The notes: generated from the letters alone by a model not told the origin. DNA of 64,000 nucleotides from Blumeriella jaapii (GCA_009599575.1 VWND01000003.1:1006001-1070000); one strand, 5' to 3'; shown: positions 11,400 through 22,773, counted from the stretch's first letter. Numbers and translations: made by a program.

Positions 11400-11960
11400 T
11401 CAACTGCGGGGAGCCGAGGGCTTGGAATGTCAATTACAGTAGCATTTTTTGATTAGAATCGGATTTCATAACCAATCAAAACGTATTTTAAGCTGCATTA
11501 TATAACACTATACCATGCATTTAGCAAAATCAAAAGTAATCGAGACGCCCGAGGGCTTGGAATGTCAACTAGCACATTTTTAATTAGAATCAGACTTCAC
11601 AACCAATCTAGACGCATCCAAAGCTGCATTGTGTAATACTATTTCATGCATTTAGTAAGATCAAAATTAATCGAGAAGCACGAGGGCTTGGGATATCAAC
11701 TAGCATATGTTTTATTGAAATCAGATTTCATAACAAATTAAAACGCATCTAATGTTGCAGTGTACATTACTAATAGTGGGCTGCCTTCCCACATTTATTC
11801 TGCGGGCACTCGAATATTACACTATTAGACTGTGCATTTAGTAAAATCAAAAGTAATCGCAAAGCCCGAGGGCTTAAAATGTTATTTAGCATTTTTCTCA
11901 TTAGTATCAGATTTCAAAATCAATCAAATCGCATTTAAAGCTTTATTGTATAATGCAAAA
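11400..11960. repeat. Four diverged tandem copies of a ~135-bp AT-rich repeat
   Basis: The phrase CGAGGGCTT begins at 11415, 11550, 11681 and 11867. Each copy follows the order GAGGGCTTGGAATGTCAA, TAGCA(T/C)(A)TTTTT, ATTAGAATCAGATTTCA, AACCAATC, AAGCTGCATT, ATGCATTTAG and AAAATCAAAAGTAATCG. Spacings are 135, 131 and 186; the longer third spacing is due to an inserted 59-bp segment (11770-11828). Copies differ by many C/T and G/A changes, consistent with RIP-like decay, though that is inference. Confidence 0.85.
11770..11828. mobile_element. 59-bp insert with perfect 9-bp terminal inverted repeats
   Basis: Third repeat copy is interrupted by a segment starting CTAATAGTG and ending CACTATTAG, exact reverse complements. 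The sister copies lack the ~50 bp between. This is the form of a very small non-autonomous element (MITE-like) or of a hairpin-mediated insertion. A clean target duplication is not evident. Confidence 0.4.
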
Positions 11961-14323
11961 GTTAGCAGTTAGTAAACATGAGTTGATACGATTATGGCTC
12001 TGGAGATCGCAATCTGAAAATGTGCTTCTAAACCACAACGCAGAGTCGCGGCAGGGTTATGCGCAGTCAGGTCAGTCGCGCAATCAACCAAACACACACT
12101 ATCACAAAGAACCATGATTTATATACCTACATGTACATTATTTACTTAGAAACACTGTATTGATCATGACCTTGGAAAGTGACGAACGCAAAAGGGAATC
12201 AATCAATCAACCACATAGCAGGGCGTCGCGTTTTTCACCCCCCCCCCCCCCCCCCACCACGCGCACATCCAAGGGCGCAAAAACAAAAGTTCTAGCACCC
12301 TTATGTACCCCAACCCCACAATCACTTTCATCCAGAAGGCGCAGATGGCATAGTGGTTGCAGTCTGTCAGAGCAAACTGGTGTGGAGGATCAACAACTGG
12401 TAAACCTGGAGCATGCGACAAAAAACACGCATACGGATCAAAACGAAAACCCATTACAGAGGCTTTTCTTCTCCCACTTCGGTGGGAGTTTGTTTTGCTT
12501 TTTTGCGCTATTTTTTTTTCGATTTTTTTTTGGCGTGGGGGGCTTTTTGGTATTTGGGATGTTGGGGATTGTTTTTGGTTTTGGGAGTGGGAGTGGGCCG
12601 AGCGGTGTTGTTGTTGTTTTGTTGTTTTCGTCTTTAAGCGAGGTGGCCGAGTGGCGTGGAGTAAGGTGATAAGCTGTTCCTGAACCGATAGCAAGGAAGG
12701 GGATATAAGGCATGGTATTCTTGCGATAGTAGAGTAGGTGAGACTATAGTCGTACTATACTTGACCGACTGTTCTCACACAATTCATTTTTGTGAGCCTT
12801 CCTATTCCGTTCCATTCCCCGCACTTCTGCACGTACGTATCAAGAATCCCCCCCCCTCCGAGAAAGTCGCAGCCGCGCCATCTCACCTGTGCAGGGGATC
12901 AAATATGCAAAGAACGCTGAACAGCTAGCCAGAATCCCAGCGAGATTTCGGGTCTAGCATAAAGATCACAGAACTACGGCGGTATGATGCTCTGCCAACA
13001 GAGGCAGTTGCGCTCCAGCCACACCTGCACTTTCCAGCTCCGGCCAAGGGGCTATACGCGTGCATCTACACATGTGGACTCTTGCCGTGCATCGAATCTG
13101 CTGCATCGAGAAATACAGGAGTCAGTCCTCGAATGGGCGCATTTCTCGGGCCTATCGCCTAGCCAAGATCCCGACGTGATCCTCTCCACTCACGAGTGGT
13201 GTACGAGGTGCAAATCCCTGGCTTGTCGATCCAGCATTTACACCCAATCTATTCGGGAAAGACATCATCGTGCGAACGCCTGGGGTCGGTGTGATCGATC
13301 GGGGCGGGCTGGTTTCCATCCTCAATCCGTCGAGCGTCGCGAGAAGCTGTTGCAAAAATCCGACGCAGCTCGTATGAAGGCAGATGTCAGAAAAACCACT
13401 AGACATGCATTTGTCTTCAAAGCTCTCTCTTGCCAGAGAGGAGGGGGCGGTCGTGAGAGTTGTCGAGCCCACCCTTCAAGTCGTCCACGATCTCAGATAC
13501 CTTCCTTGCCCGCCAAGACACAGGCACACAGATCCTCCAAGAAGACTACTCTACCTAGCATGTAAATGTGTTAACAAGTTAGAGTTTTCACAATTCACCA
13601 AATCCCGACTAGTATTCCGCGTCCAGCTAGAATGATAACATGCAGTATTCATGTATAGATTTCTTCGATCTATGATAAGTCTCTCCTCTACAGCTATCAG
13701 CTGTCAGATGGGCCACCATGGCTTTATCTTGCGTTCCGTTCCACGCCCTGAACATTCAGCCTGAAGCAAACTTACTCGCGATAGCAAAATTTCACAAGCT
13801 AGCAACAACAACAGCAGCAGCAGCGTAGCGAGGCTTGCCAAGTAAACAGAGGGCCAAGCAAATGGAGGGATTGCCCATGTTGTGCGTCGGCGATAAAGAA
13901 CAGTTGCTGTTGCGCGCAAACTCAAGCAAAGGGTGTGGGGACAGAGGAAGGGGGGGAAGGGAGGCTTTTGAGTTTCGCTCGCAATGCTTGGTTTGACGTC
14001 CTGCATGATCAGAGGCGAGTAAGGTTTTACCGTACTTCAAGTAACGATTGCTTTTTAGACTTACAAACAAATCGAAGGTTTCGGCTTCTTTACCGACCGC
14101 TATTCTCGGCTTACGGCGCGGGTTGCTTGCCTGGGTTCCCATCTGGTTTCGCAGGCAGCCAGGCTTCTTCACGAGTGAGGGAGTGGATGAACGGGCAGAA
14201 GAACACAGAGCACACGTCACTTGTCCTACAACCATTGCCTCGTCAATGATTTCCCATCCTTGATTCTTATCACATCCTTCTTCTTCTTCTTGTTCTTCTT
14301 CTTGCATTGTTAGCAAGACAAAC
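11961..14323. other. Gene-poor 2.4-kb stretch
   Basis: Contains a C17 run near 12238-12254, a T/G-rich stretch (12480-12640), and two short matches to a tRNA A box (TGGCATAGTGG near 12347 and TGGCCGAGTGG near 12646) without a B box. Open frames at 12984-13565 (+) and 13152-13472 (-) overlap and neither has a recognisable domain. The end serves as promoter of the ketopantoate-reductase-like gene. No gene is claimed. Confidence 0.45.
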
Positions 14324-15594
14324 ATGGCGGCCTTCCTCAGTCCGGCGCAAACGCGGCCATCAACTCCTGCCCGGGAATTAGAAAAGGAATTCAACATATG
14401 CCTCGTGGGCTGTGGAGGCGTGGGCACAATTGCAGCTGTGGTCCTGGAGAAGAGCAAGAGAGCGAGAGTGACGGTTGTGCTTAGGGGAAGTTATGAGGCT
14501 GTTAGTGCGAAGGGTTTTGATATTGAGAGCTGTGATCATGGATTGCTTGAAGGATGGAAGCCCTCGAGAGGTGAGTCTTTACCGTTGATCTGTTGGGGCA
14601 ATCATTCGGTCTTGAAAGTCCGAGAGCTGGCATCGTGGATGTAAATTCTATGAGAAGAGCAGATGAGAAGGATTCATGGAGCCAAAAACCTCAAGACGAA
14701 CAGCTCGTTGACAGAGATCTAGTCGTCCCGAGCATCGAAGAAGCGACTTTCGGAGCGCGACCAGCAAACACCAATCCATTGCCTACTGGCGCCGCAACAC
14801 CGATGGAGACAGCAAGGGAGCGTTACGACTTCCTCGTCCTCTGTACCAAGCAACTACCAGACCAATGCTCACTTTCTCAATTGGTCGCACCCTTGATCAC
14901 CCCAGGTCTAACGGCCATCGTCCTTTTCCAGAACGGTCTTTTCATCCATGCCCCTTTCACATCGGCATTTCCTACCAACGTTACCATGTCAGCCGTCTCT
15001 TTGATCGCATCCTACCGGGAAGGTGCTCATAAGATCCGTCAAATCGGCCCTGATCGCGTACAGATTGGTGCACATTACCACTCCGGTGTTTCCGACGAAA
15101 CAGCTTTGGAGAAAACAAAGACCTTCATCGAAGTCTACTCTCAAGGTGGCGCCGCGAGCTGCATCCTGGCGCCAGATATGATATCAGCACGCTGGGCCAA
15201 GCTTCTCTGGAACGCGCCTTATAACGGGCTCTGCGCGCTGCTGGAAATGACGGCTGGGGAGATCCAACGGTCGGGCGCCCGCGAACGACTCGTCGAGCCG
15301 ATCATGCGGGAGATTGTCGCGGTTGCGAAAGCAGACGGCACCGAGCTGTCAGAGGAACTGCTGCAGAAGATGTTGTGGAGGGTTCAGGAGACGAGCATGT
15401 ACCGGCCTAGCATGCTGCTGGACAGAGACAATGGACGGCCGATGGAAATTGAGGTTATCCTAGGAGACGCTGTGCGAAGAGGGAAGGAGCTGGGGGTTGA
15501 GGTGAAGGTGCTCGAGAGTGTTTACGATCTGTTGTGTTTAGTCAGGTGGAGGCAGAGTAACCCCCGGGACGAAGGACCAATGCGTATTGCTTAG
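14324..15594 (+). CDS. Ketopantoate reductase (ApbA/PanE) family oxidoreductase
   Basis: Two exons. Exon 1 is 14324-14570, ending at donor GTGAGT in phase 1. Exon 2 ends at 15594; its start is uncertain. An acceptor ending at 14662 (AGAGCAG) keeps frame and gives 392 aa; other in-phase acceptors exist nearby. N-terminal Rossmann motif NICLVGCGGVGTIAA binds NADP(H). Further family blocks are RYDFLVLCTKQLPD, LFQNGLFI, SARWAKLLWNAPYNGLCAL (catalytic Lys and Asn in the WxKLLWN segment) and RPSMLLDRDNGRPMEIE. The family reduces 2-oxopantoate to pantoate, but fungal genomes hold many paralogues acting on other 2-oxo acids or secondary metabolites, so the substrate is open. Dephospho-CoA kinase lies 3 kb upstream; co-function in CoA synthesis is possible but unproven. 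Confidence 0.82.
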
Positions 15595-15784
15595 GACGAC
15601 CCGGCCGGGACGTGGTAGCAGGGGGAGGTGTCAAGAGAAGCCTACTCGAAAAGGCCCTAAACACACCCAAGGGGACCAAGGATGAGTACTAGTCGCTAGA
15701 CCTGATGGCTCTATAAAACATGCCTCATGCGTATGCAACTCAACCTCGCTCTGTGATAAGACGCTTTTGACTTATTGCGACACG

Positions 15785-16125
15785 TCACCCCATATCTCTT
15801 GGTAAGAATGGCTGTAGCAACAACAAGGCATGCAATGCTTGCACTACCATTTTCCAAGGAGCTCCAGTATTCCGAAAAGAGAAACATGGTGTTCTCACCT
15901 CGATGGCCCCACTGAGATGAAACTCATCGTCACCGTAAACACCAGAGACAACGAGGACGCCGATTGGATGTGAGAGGTCAAGATCACCACGAACGACAGT
16001 GGGAACCGCAAAGGTGATCTGTATCGAGAGGAGAGGTCAGCAAGATATTAGAAGAGAAAATAGAGTACTGCTGAACCACTGAAAACGAAGAGAGCGATAC
16101 CCAATAGAAACTTGACGATCCGCAT
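15785..16125 (-). CDS. Small secreted protein, candidate effector-like, cysteine-free mature form
   Basis: Exon 1 16125-16069 encodes MRIVKFLLGIALFVFSGSA, a clear signal peptide. A 50-nt intron (16019-16068; GTACTC, branch CTGAC, ACAG) leads in phase 0 to exon 2, 16018-15899 (40 codons, starting ITFAVPTVVRGDLDLS and holding HPIGVLVVSGVYGDD). A second donor GTGAGA at 15898 pairs with CTACAG at 15812. That 87-nt intron is a multiple of three without stops, so spliced (67 aa) and retained (96 aa) forms share the same stop at 15785. No homologue is recognised. The gene has no exon long enough to be found by ORF length alone; evidence is the signal peptide, consistent splice signals and phase. A perfect 99-bp tandem duplication begins 33 bp upstream of the ATG. 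Confidence 0.55.
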
Positions 16126-16157
16126 GGCTCCTATACTATCTTGCGCAGGAGAAACGT

Positions 16158-16355
16158 GTTCGAAGGATAAGTTGTAGATCGATAGTATTTAAGAGGTGAA
16201 GGTCGTCAAAGGGGTTTGTTGATAGAGAACTGCATTTTGAGGAAAGAGACACAAGGGTTCGAAGGATAAGTTGTAGATCGATAGTATTTAAGAGGTGAAG
16301 GTCGTCAAAGGGGTTTGTTGATAGAGAACTGCATTTTGAGGAAAGAGACACAAGG
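16158..16355. repeat. Perfect 99-bp tandem duplication in the promoter of the small secreted protein gene
   Basis: Positions 16158-16256 and 16257-16355 are identical as far as read; each starts GTTCGAAGGATAAGTTGTAG and ends GAGACACAAGG. A third copy begins (GTTCGAGG at 16356) but diverges at once. Identity without any change implies a recent event. 99 is a multiple of three, so an antisense frame runs through both copies; I take that as chance. Confidence 0.95.
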
Positions 16356-17246
16356 GTTCGAGGTTTGAGGAAGGATCCTTAACGTTGTCAGATGGAAAGT
16401 GAGTGGCTGTATTCCACAGACACAAAACTGGCGGTAAACAAAACCCACCTATGAAAACCTCGGAATAATGTGAATTGATTGATATGAACTATTTTGTTGT
16501 GTTCAACCCATTTACCATGGTACTTCATGTCTTCGTGGTTATAAATTAGCTAATGGTCCCGAAGCGCATCAAACCACGCTAGTAAAATCAATCACAGCTT
16601 TTTGATACATGGATTCTCAACTTTTGATGTCCAATCCAGAGATTACATATATAAAGCAAAAGATACTTGTAAGACTAGGTGGATTCAAATCGAGACCTAA
16701 CAGGTTTGTTCGGCTATCTAAGCATCTGGAGGGGGATGGCTTTGTACCGTAGGCTTTTATGCTAATGAAAAAGGAAAGAAACCCTGTAAAAGGAAGTGTC
16801 ACTTAGAATCAGATAATTATAGGAGAACCCGGACTTTCCGCTTTATCGTGTTGTTGAATGATTGTAGCATTTTGACACAAACATCTATTGATACTATTCT
16901 GCGGTAGTCAACTCGAAGAAGAGACTCGTTGTGGCTCAAAGCGCATTATCCCTCGGCCAATAGAATTGAAATTTTAGATTTGGGATACTCGAAAACACTT
17001 TTAATAGTGGAATTGATTTCACGAGTCTAACCTATCATTGACCGACAAGGGACGGGCCTTGCCGCAATCAACTTGTGTGGCGTTAGAACAGAATATCTGC
17101 AGCTAGCCATTGTTTAAACCGAAGTTCGCGATGAGCGCCGTACTTCCCTTGAGGCTCATCAGTCATGTCGATGGCCAATCCGAGGTGTTCAGCACTAGCC
17201 ACCCCCTACGAAGAGTGGACAATTTGATATGATTATTTACATTTGA
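16356..17246. other. AT-rich intergenic stretch
   Basis: No gene supported. An ATG at 17131 opens a short frame beginning MSAVLPLRLISHVDG, which resembles the start of HET proteins, but it meets a TGA within 34 codons; it may be the ruined 5' end of the HET gene that follows. Confidence 0.4.
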
Positions 17247-18180
17247 GGCGACCCTGCGCAAGCAAGATATAACCTGTCAGCATGCGGAAAAGAAGGTGTA
17301 TGGTGGACCGTGGACATCACCGAGAAGAAGCTAGATGACGTCAAGGCCCTGATGGTAGGAAACAAAATTCGGTATCTGTGGGCGGACTGCGTACGTGTCA
17401 ACCAGGAAGATGCCAGCGAAAAGTCGGTAGAGGTCCCCAAGATGTACGAGTATTACCAAAGTGCGAAGAAGTGCTACATTTTGATGGATACGGGAGAAGT
17501 CTGGAGCCCACAGGAGATCGTGGACAGCCGTGGTATGAGAACTAAAAGGGTGCCAGTAACGTTTTTTCAGCCATCTCACTTATACCACGAAAGTGCAGAG
17601 ATCGTCAGAACATCTTTAAGGCATTCTTGGTGTGTTCAACAGCCTACTCGCCCCAGATGAGATGGAGCGAGACCTGAGTGGAGATGGAATGGAGAGAACA
17701 TCCTTCGCCTCCTTCAAGCAGCTGTCTTTGAAGACAGGACTCCAGCATGAACTAAACTCGCAACAAGCAGCGCAGACAGGGGGAACTTTGGCTGATCCCA
17801 ATGGTGAGTGGCCATCCCGAAAGAAGGAATTACAACATGCCGCTTCCCAACAACAACCAGCTTCTGACGACAAACTGCTTTGCCGCAGTGGTAAAGCTCG
17901 GGCGTTGGATCAGAACGGCACGGCGAAAGCAATAGCAAGGACCGGACTTATTCGTTCGCCAAGGAAATACAAGAAAATTATACTAAACCGGGAGAACGAA
18001 AACAGGCCATTTCAGTTCCTCTTCAAGGGCTGTAACTGCAGGAAGAAAGATAGCAGTGGCTCGAGGAACCTGCTGATCTGCCGAAACCTGCTCCTGGGAC
18101 CATACAAGAATATCGGAGTGTGTATCAACGACTGGATTGAGAGCAAGCGAGGAGGATACACTGCTGTGGATATCAAATAG
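17247..18180 (+). pseudogene. Decayed HET-domain (heterokaryon incompatibility) gene
   Basis: The open frame 17247-17660 reads GDPAQARYNLSACGKEGVWW, then VDITEKKLDDVK, then NKIRYLWADCVRVNQED and KMYEYYQSAKKCYILMDTGE. These are the ordered core blocks of the fungal HET domain (YLW(A/V)DxxCINQ type). HET proteins trigger cell death on fusion of incompatible hyphae and carry a TIR-like fold. The expected upstream (A)LSYxWG block is missing, a TGA stands directly before GDPAQ, and the C-terminal part breaks off. A second overlapping frame (17632-18180, 182 aa) follows in another phase; it may be a later exon or an unrelated frame and has no recognised domain. I favour a pseudogene; a multi-exon gene with unseen splicing is the alternative. 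Confidence 0.6.
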
Positions 18181-19041
18181 CTGGGCGCGGAGATGCTGAT
18201 GCTAAATTATACTGTACATGACAACACTGAGCTTCTTCTTCTGGGCTGGGGTTCTCGAGAGCGAGGCAACAAACAACGGTGGCTGTTCTTCCTGGACGGT
18301 TGCTTCCTCCTTCATATTTGGCTGTGAAAGTGCTGTCTGTACACTTATCCAAAGAAGGGTAGACACTTGGAAATTATATGGTAATCTGAGGATATCCACG
18401 CTTCGATGCCGAGAGTGCTGCTGATAATATTAGTTCTGGGAACTGACTAGACAGTTGTGCATCTGGGTTGTTGTATTCGGTATGTACGAAGCGTTTTGGG
18501 TGGAAGTGGGCGGGCTGCCTCCCGCAACCTCGACATTCTATCACGTGACAATCACGTGTGTTATCCACGGGGCTTGGGATGGCCTTTCCCATGGATGGCG
18601 AATAGGATAGAAATCTCGACTCAAATTCGAGTAGTTGTAAATGGGTTAGGTATGTAGTCTTAAGTATCTTTTGTCTGGGTCACGCCGACTGGTGAGCCGG
18701 AGACATGCCGGCGGCTCAACCCCACCATCCGTGTTGGCATCGACAATACTGTAAGTAACCCCATTAAACTGATAGCCTAAGTCTCGATACACATCGGTCT
18801 GCTTTAACAAAAGATAAAATGTCAATTGAAGATTGAAGATTGAGTGGAAATGTGATGCGAAAAGGAACCTGACGACCTCTTGGTAAGGTAAAAAGCAAAG
18901 AAAGTAGTGTTTGCGCCTATCTAGCTCATCCGGCCCTTCCCCTCCCCTCGTCCAGAAAACACCAGCGCGTGTGACTTCACCTTAAATCCTGACTTCCATC
19001 GCTTTGTTGCAAGGAAAAGTGATTCCTCAACTGTAGTAGAG
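18181..19041. other. Intergenic, promoter of the isochorismatase-like gene
   Basis: Holds two CACGTG sites 11 bp apart (18544 and 18555, within TCACGTGACAATCACGTG), an E-box arrangement bound by bHLH factors in fungi. No ORF is supported. Confidence 0.4.
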
Positions 19042-19860
19042 ATGGCAGAAAAACCACAAAGACGCCTGAGTAAGTCACTCAGATATGCATCCGCGCCTAT
19101 ACACGGTCACAGGAGATGTACTGTAGCTAACACAATGTAGACAGGCCAGCCCTCTTGTCCGTAAAACCTGCCCAGAGCTGTACGTCGATACACTCGTGAA
19201 TTGATGCTGAGAGGGGCTTTGCAGCATTTGCGACATCCAAGAAAAGTTCCGCGGTCCCATATGGGAATATGAAAAGCTGTACGTTCCCTTCCCAAGTCCT
19301 CCTCCTCTCCTCCATCCACGGGCGTGCCATGGAAGAGCTCACGAGAGAGCAGGATCATCACCACCCAAAAGCTCCTCAAGGCAGCCTCGATCCTTTCCAT
19401 TCCCGTCTATGCCACGACCCAGAACCGCGCTCGTCTGGGCCCAACTTGTGCCGAAATCGACCTTTCCACGGCGACAGTGCACGCCGACAAGACGGCCTTC
19501 AGCATGTGGATCCCGGAAATCTCCAAGCACTTCTCGTCCGATGCGCCCTCCGAGATTGTCATTGTCGGCATTGAGACGCACATCTGCGTGACGCAGACGA
19601 CGCTGGATCTGCTGGCGGCGGGCCACAAGGTGTACGTGTTGGCCGATGGGGTCAGCAGCTGCAACAAGGAGGAGATTGGGGTGGCGCTGGAGAGATTGAG
19701 GAGAGAGGGCGCGGTGGTCACGACGAGTGAGAGCTGGATCTACGAGTGTATGGGGGATGCGGCCATCGAGGAGTTTAAGGCCATCGCGGGCGTGGTGAAG
19801 GAGTTTAGTGGTAAGACGAAGGAGGTTGTGGGAACGTTGCTGGGGAAGAGTAAGATTTAA
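19042..19860 (+). CDS. Isochorismatase-like cysteine hydrolase
   Basis: Four exons: 19042-19069, 19141-19156 (a 16-nt exon), 19225-19278, 19353-19860; 201 aa. The joins rebuild the family's N-terminus (NRPALFICDIQEKFRG, then WEYEKL and IITTQKLLKAASIL). The catalytic triad of the family is visible: Asp in CDIQ, Lys in HADKTAFSMW, and Cys in GIETHICVTQT. Members hydrolyse amides or ethers such as nicotinamide or isochorismate; this fungal subgroup is often annotated only as isochorismatase-like, and a mitochondrial relative occurs in animals (ISOC1/2). Substrate unknown. The donor of intron 2 is weak (GTCCGT) but is the only one that restores the conserved LFICDIQ. Confidence 0.88.
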
Positions 19861-20015
19861 ACGATTGAGCAACCGTTGTACATGTACATACACGTACAGT
19901 CTCGGTCGCAAATCCTGGAGGTTGATTCTCGTTATATGTCCGACTCTTGGTCAACTTTGTACGTAGAACTATCAGATATATCTGTATGTGCCACTCTTGG
20001 CATCTACGTTCTGCC

Positions 20016-21680
20016 TCACTCACCTAGGTCTACAACCTCAACCTTCGAACTTTCTAACCAGCTAAAATCACCCGCACTCGAAGCCTTCTGCACGTTATAC
20101 AGCTCGTCAACGAGCGCTGGCACAAAGGTCCCTGGCCCCTTGACATCTCCCCTCCTAGCTGCAACTTCAGCCGCGATCTCATAGTGCAGCAGTCCCGCCA
20201 AAGCAGCAAGCAGCTTGTCCTCACGACTAACGGCCAGCTTCACCGAAATGATCGTCCCCAGCACGCACCCACTCCCTGTAATCTTCCCAAGCAACTCGTG
20301 GCCATTCAAGACCGCGAACGTTCGTTTGCCATCACTAAGAAAGTCTGTTGCGCCAGTCATGACCACAACGTTGCGCTCCCTCACCGCGAGATCGCGAACC
20401 AGGGTGGCTTTCTCGAGGTCTGTGGAGGTGCTGGCTCCGCTATCCACGCCTTTCTGCTGCACCACCGTACCAAATACGGTCTGAATCTCTCCTTCGTTCC
20501 CTTTTATCACATCAAAGTACCCGGCCGCAAGCAGCGCCTTCACAGCATCTCTCCGTACAGCGGTAGCACCAGCCCCCACAGGATCGAGGACAACGGGACC
20601 ACCTTCCAGATTGTATGCCTTCAGCGCCTTGCAGAAGTTCATAATGCCATCAGGCGTCACAGTACCCATATTAATGACAAGAGCTCCGCCAAGTTTTGCA
20701 AGATCGGCTGCTTCTTCTCCATAGTTGGCCATGATGGGTGAGCCGCCCACGGCAAGGGCCACGTTAGCAGCGAAGTTCTGAACGACGAGGTTCGTCATGT
20801 TATGCGAAAGAGGTGTCTTCTCGTCCACTGCTCTGGTGATTGCCGGGACTTGCTTGATTAGCCCAGCCACATCTACTTTCTTTTCAGAGTTGGCGACGGA
20901 AACCACAGCGAACGGCGGGGGCGTTTTCACCAACTCCAGAAGTTCCGCAGCAGCTTTCTTCGGGTCCGTTGCTGCAACAATCGCACTGACGACGGCCACG
21001 CCATCCAGAATTTTCGTAGGTGCTGATGATTGATAGAGAACTCGTTGGACGTTCGCTGCCTTGATGCCGCCGATTGCTACGGTCTTGACGTTTTGACCAA
21101 TGTCCGAAATGGCCGACAGAATTGCTTTTGTTCCTGCTGTGCCGATAATTTCCTTGGTGTTTGTTTTGCTGGTGCGACTTCAGTACGGAGGCGATTTGGG
21201 AGGCAGAGTAGACGCACGTTCCGGTTGCAAACATCGTGCCTACGCCGAGGTAGTCTGCTCCCTGTGCACAAGCCGCCAGAGCTTCTTCCGTCGTTGCGAC
21301 TGTCACGCCGATAATGGCATCTTTCCCAAGCAGTTTTCGGGCAGTTGCGAGATCTGGGGAATATCAGAAACCGTGAACACCGCAGCCGGTGGCCACTCAC
21401 CTAGGTCGTCTTGACCTATATGGACCCCCTCGCAACCTACAGCAAGAGCGACGTCAACCCGATCATTGATCAAAAGAGGAACGCGGTGCTTCTTGGTCAC
21501 AGCATGGAGTTTTCGAGCGGTGGCAACTAAGTGTACAGTGTCACTGACTTTGTCTCTGTACTGGACCAGAGTCACGCCGCCCTCGAGTGCTGCTTCGACC
21601 ACATCGATCAGATCCCTATCCCCGAGAATGGCGGGGGTTGAATCAGTGACGAGATAGAGCGAATAGTCCACGTTTGCCAT
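20016..21680 (-). CDS. thi6: Bifunctional thiamine-phosphate synthase / hydroxyethylthiazole kinase
   Basis: Exons 21680-21401, 21353-21218, 21168-20016; 522 aa. Introns of 48 nt (GTGAGT...CCCCAG) and 49 nt (GTGCGT...CACCAG). The N-terminal ThiE-like half has YLVTDSTPAIL, GGVTLVQYRDK, CEGVHIGQDDL, GVTVAT, GADYLGVGTMF and IGGI. It couples hydroxymethylpyrimidine diphosphate with thiazole phosphate. The C-terminal ThiM-like half, from about residue 230, has SHNMTNLVVQNFAAN, LDPVGAGATAVRRD, IKGNEGEI, and GSGCVLGT with the catalytic Cys, and phosphorylates the thiazole alcohol. The fusion is the standard fungal form (yeast Thi6). It is transcribed divergently from eIF5 across about 1.1 kb. I saw no TPP riboswitch in its 5' region or introns. 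Confidence 0.95.
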
Positions 21681-22773
21681 CTTGGCTTCTACTTCTCGAG
21701 ATGTGACGACTTGAATTTCCGTGTATCTGAATGACCGCGCTGGACCCTGATGAGGATCAACCACCTAGATACCTAAGCTGGTAATGGCACGCAACCTCGG
21801 TGTCTTTCCTACGTGAGTCCCAAATCCAAGCAGGATAGAGATAAGCTCAATTCCTGATTGATGTTCTGTTGCGAATGACAGTCATGAGAATGGAACGATA
21901 GCATACCTAGCCAGTCCCGTGACCAGCCAAGTGGAAAGGGGCAAGAAGACGCCGAGGACATCTAATTGCATACCGATGAAGATAGAATGGCGACAATATA
22001 CGACTCGCGTACTCTTCGCGGCGCACCACGGGTGGGTATTTGTAGATGTCGAAATGGATTCCCTTCCCTTCATCCTGCGTTGTTTGTGAAGGGCTGCTAG
22101 CGTCCTTCGGAAACGGCCAAACTCTCCACCGAGCTAAAGAACAACTTCTTCCTCCCGTCGCTTCTTCCCTCTCGTCTTCCCACAACCACACAACAAAACC
22201 ACACAATCAACCAAACCCACCCACAATCCACATTCACATCACCCCAACAAACAGCAGAGTTCTCTCGCCCACAAAGCATTCATCTACGACACGACGAACA
22301 ACACATTGCTCGCTCGCCCGCCTGCATCCGGACTTGCACGTTCGAGATCCCCAGACCACGTCCGCCACTGCCCTCAAACCAGACCCTTCTCTCCTCCCAA
22401 ACCCCAAACCCCCCCCCCTCCCCCCCCCAACAAAGCGACCAGCTTGACAACAGATACATCTGCGTTATATGTATCTCACACCCCACGCCAACGACCTCAG
22501 ACACCAGCCGCCGCTCGAGCTGCAACCATTTCGCATACCGCGGAAGCCTTGCAGCCCCTACTTCAGTAGCAACGGCTAATACCCGAGCTCTTCCTTTCTC
22601 GAATGTCGCGTTAGCAACCCAAAAAACTTCAGCATCTCCTTCTGTGTCCTCTCGCTTCCTCGGCCGCTTCCGCTATCTCCGCTGTCCGTCATATGTCGCA
22701 TCGTCCGGTCGTCGCACGGTCTCAGTCCTGAACTCAATCACAAATCGTCCACTCTTCTCAGGAAACCGCAATC
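21681..22773. promoter_or_regulatory. Divergent promoter between THI6 (-) and eIF5 (+)
   Basis: The eIF5-proximal 650 bp is strongly pyrimidine-rich on the coding strand (CCACAACCAC, CCTCTC and a C-run near 22409-22431), typical of promoters and 5' UTRs of highly expressed fungal translation genes. No ORF here is convincing. Confidence 0.5.

Noticed and set aside
12340..12720. Two tRNA A-box matches (TGGCATAGTGG, TGGCCGAGTGG)
   Set aside because: Neither is followed by a B box (GGTTCGANNCC) or by stems that fold as a cloverleaf; no tRNA is called.
12984..13565. 193-aa plus-strand ORF and overlapping 106-aa minus-strand ORF
   Set aside because: No recognised motif on either strand, composition is Arg/Ser/Cys-mixed as in random GC-rich frames, and no splice partner was seen.
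13792..14457. 221-aa minus-strand ORF
   Set aside because: It overlaps the start and Rossmann motif of the ketopantoate reductase gene on the other strand and has no recognised domain.
21169..21900. Possible TPP riboswitch at THI6
   Set aside because: I searched the 5' region and both short introns by eye for the conserved TPP core and did not find it; introns of 48-49 nt are too small to hold one.
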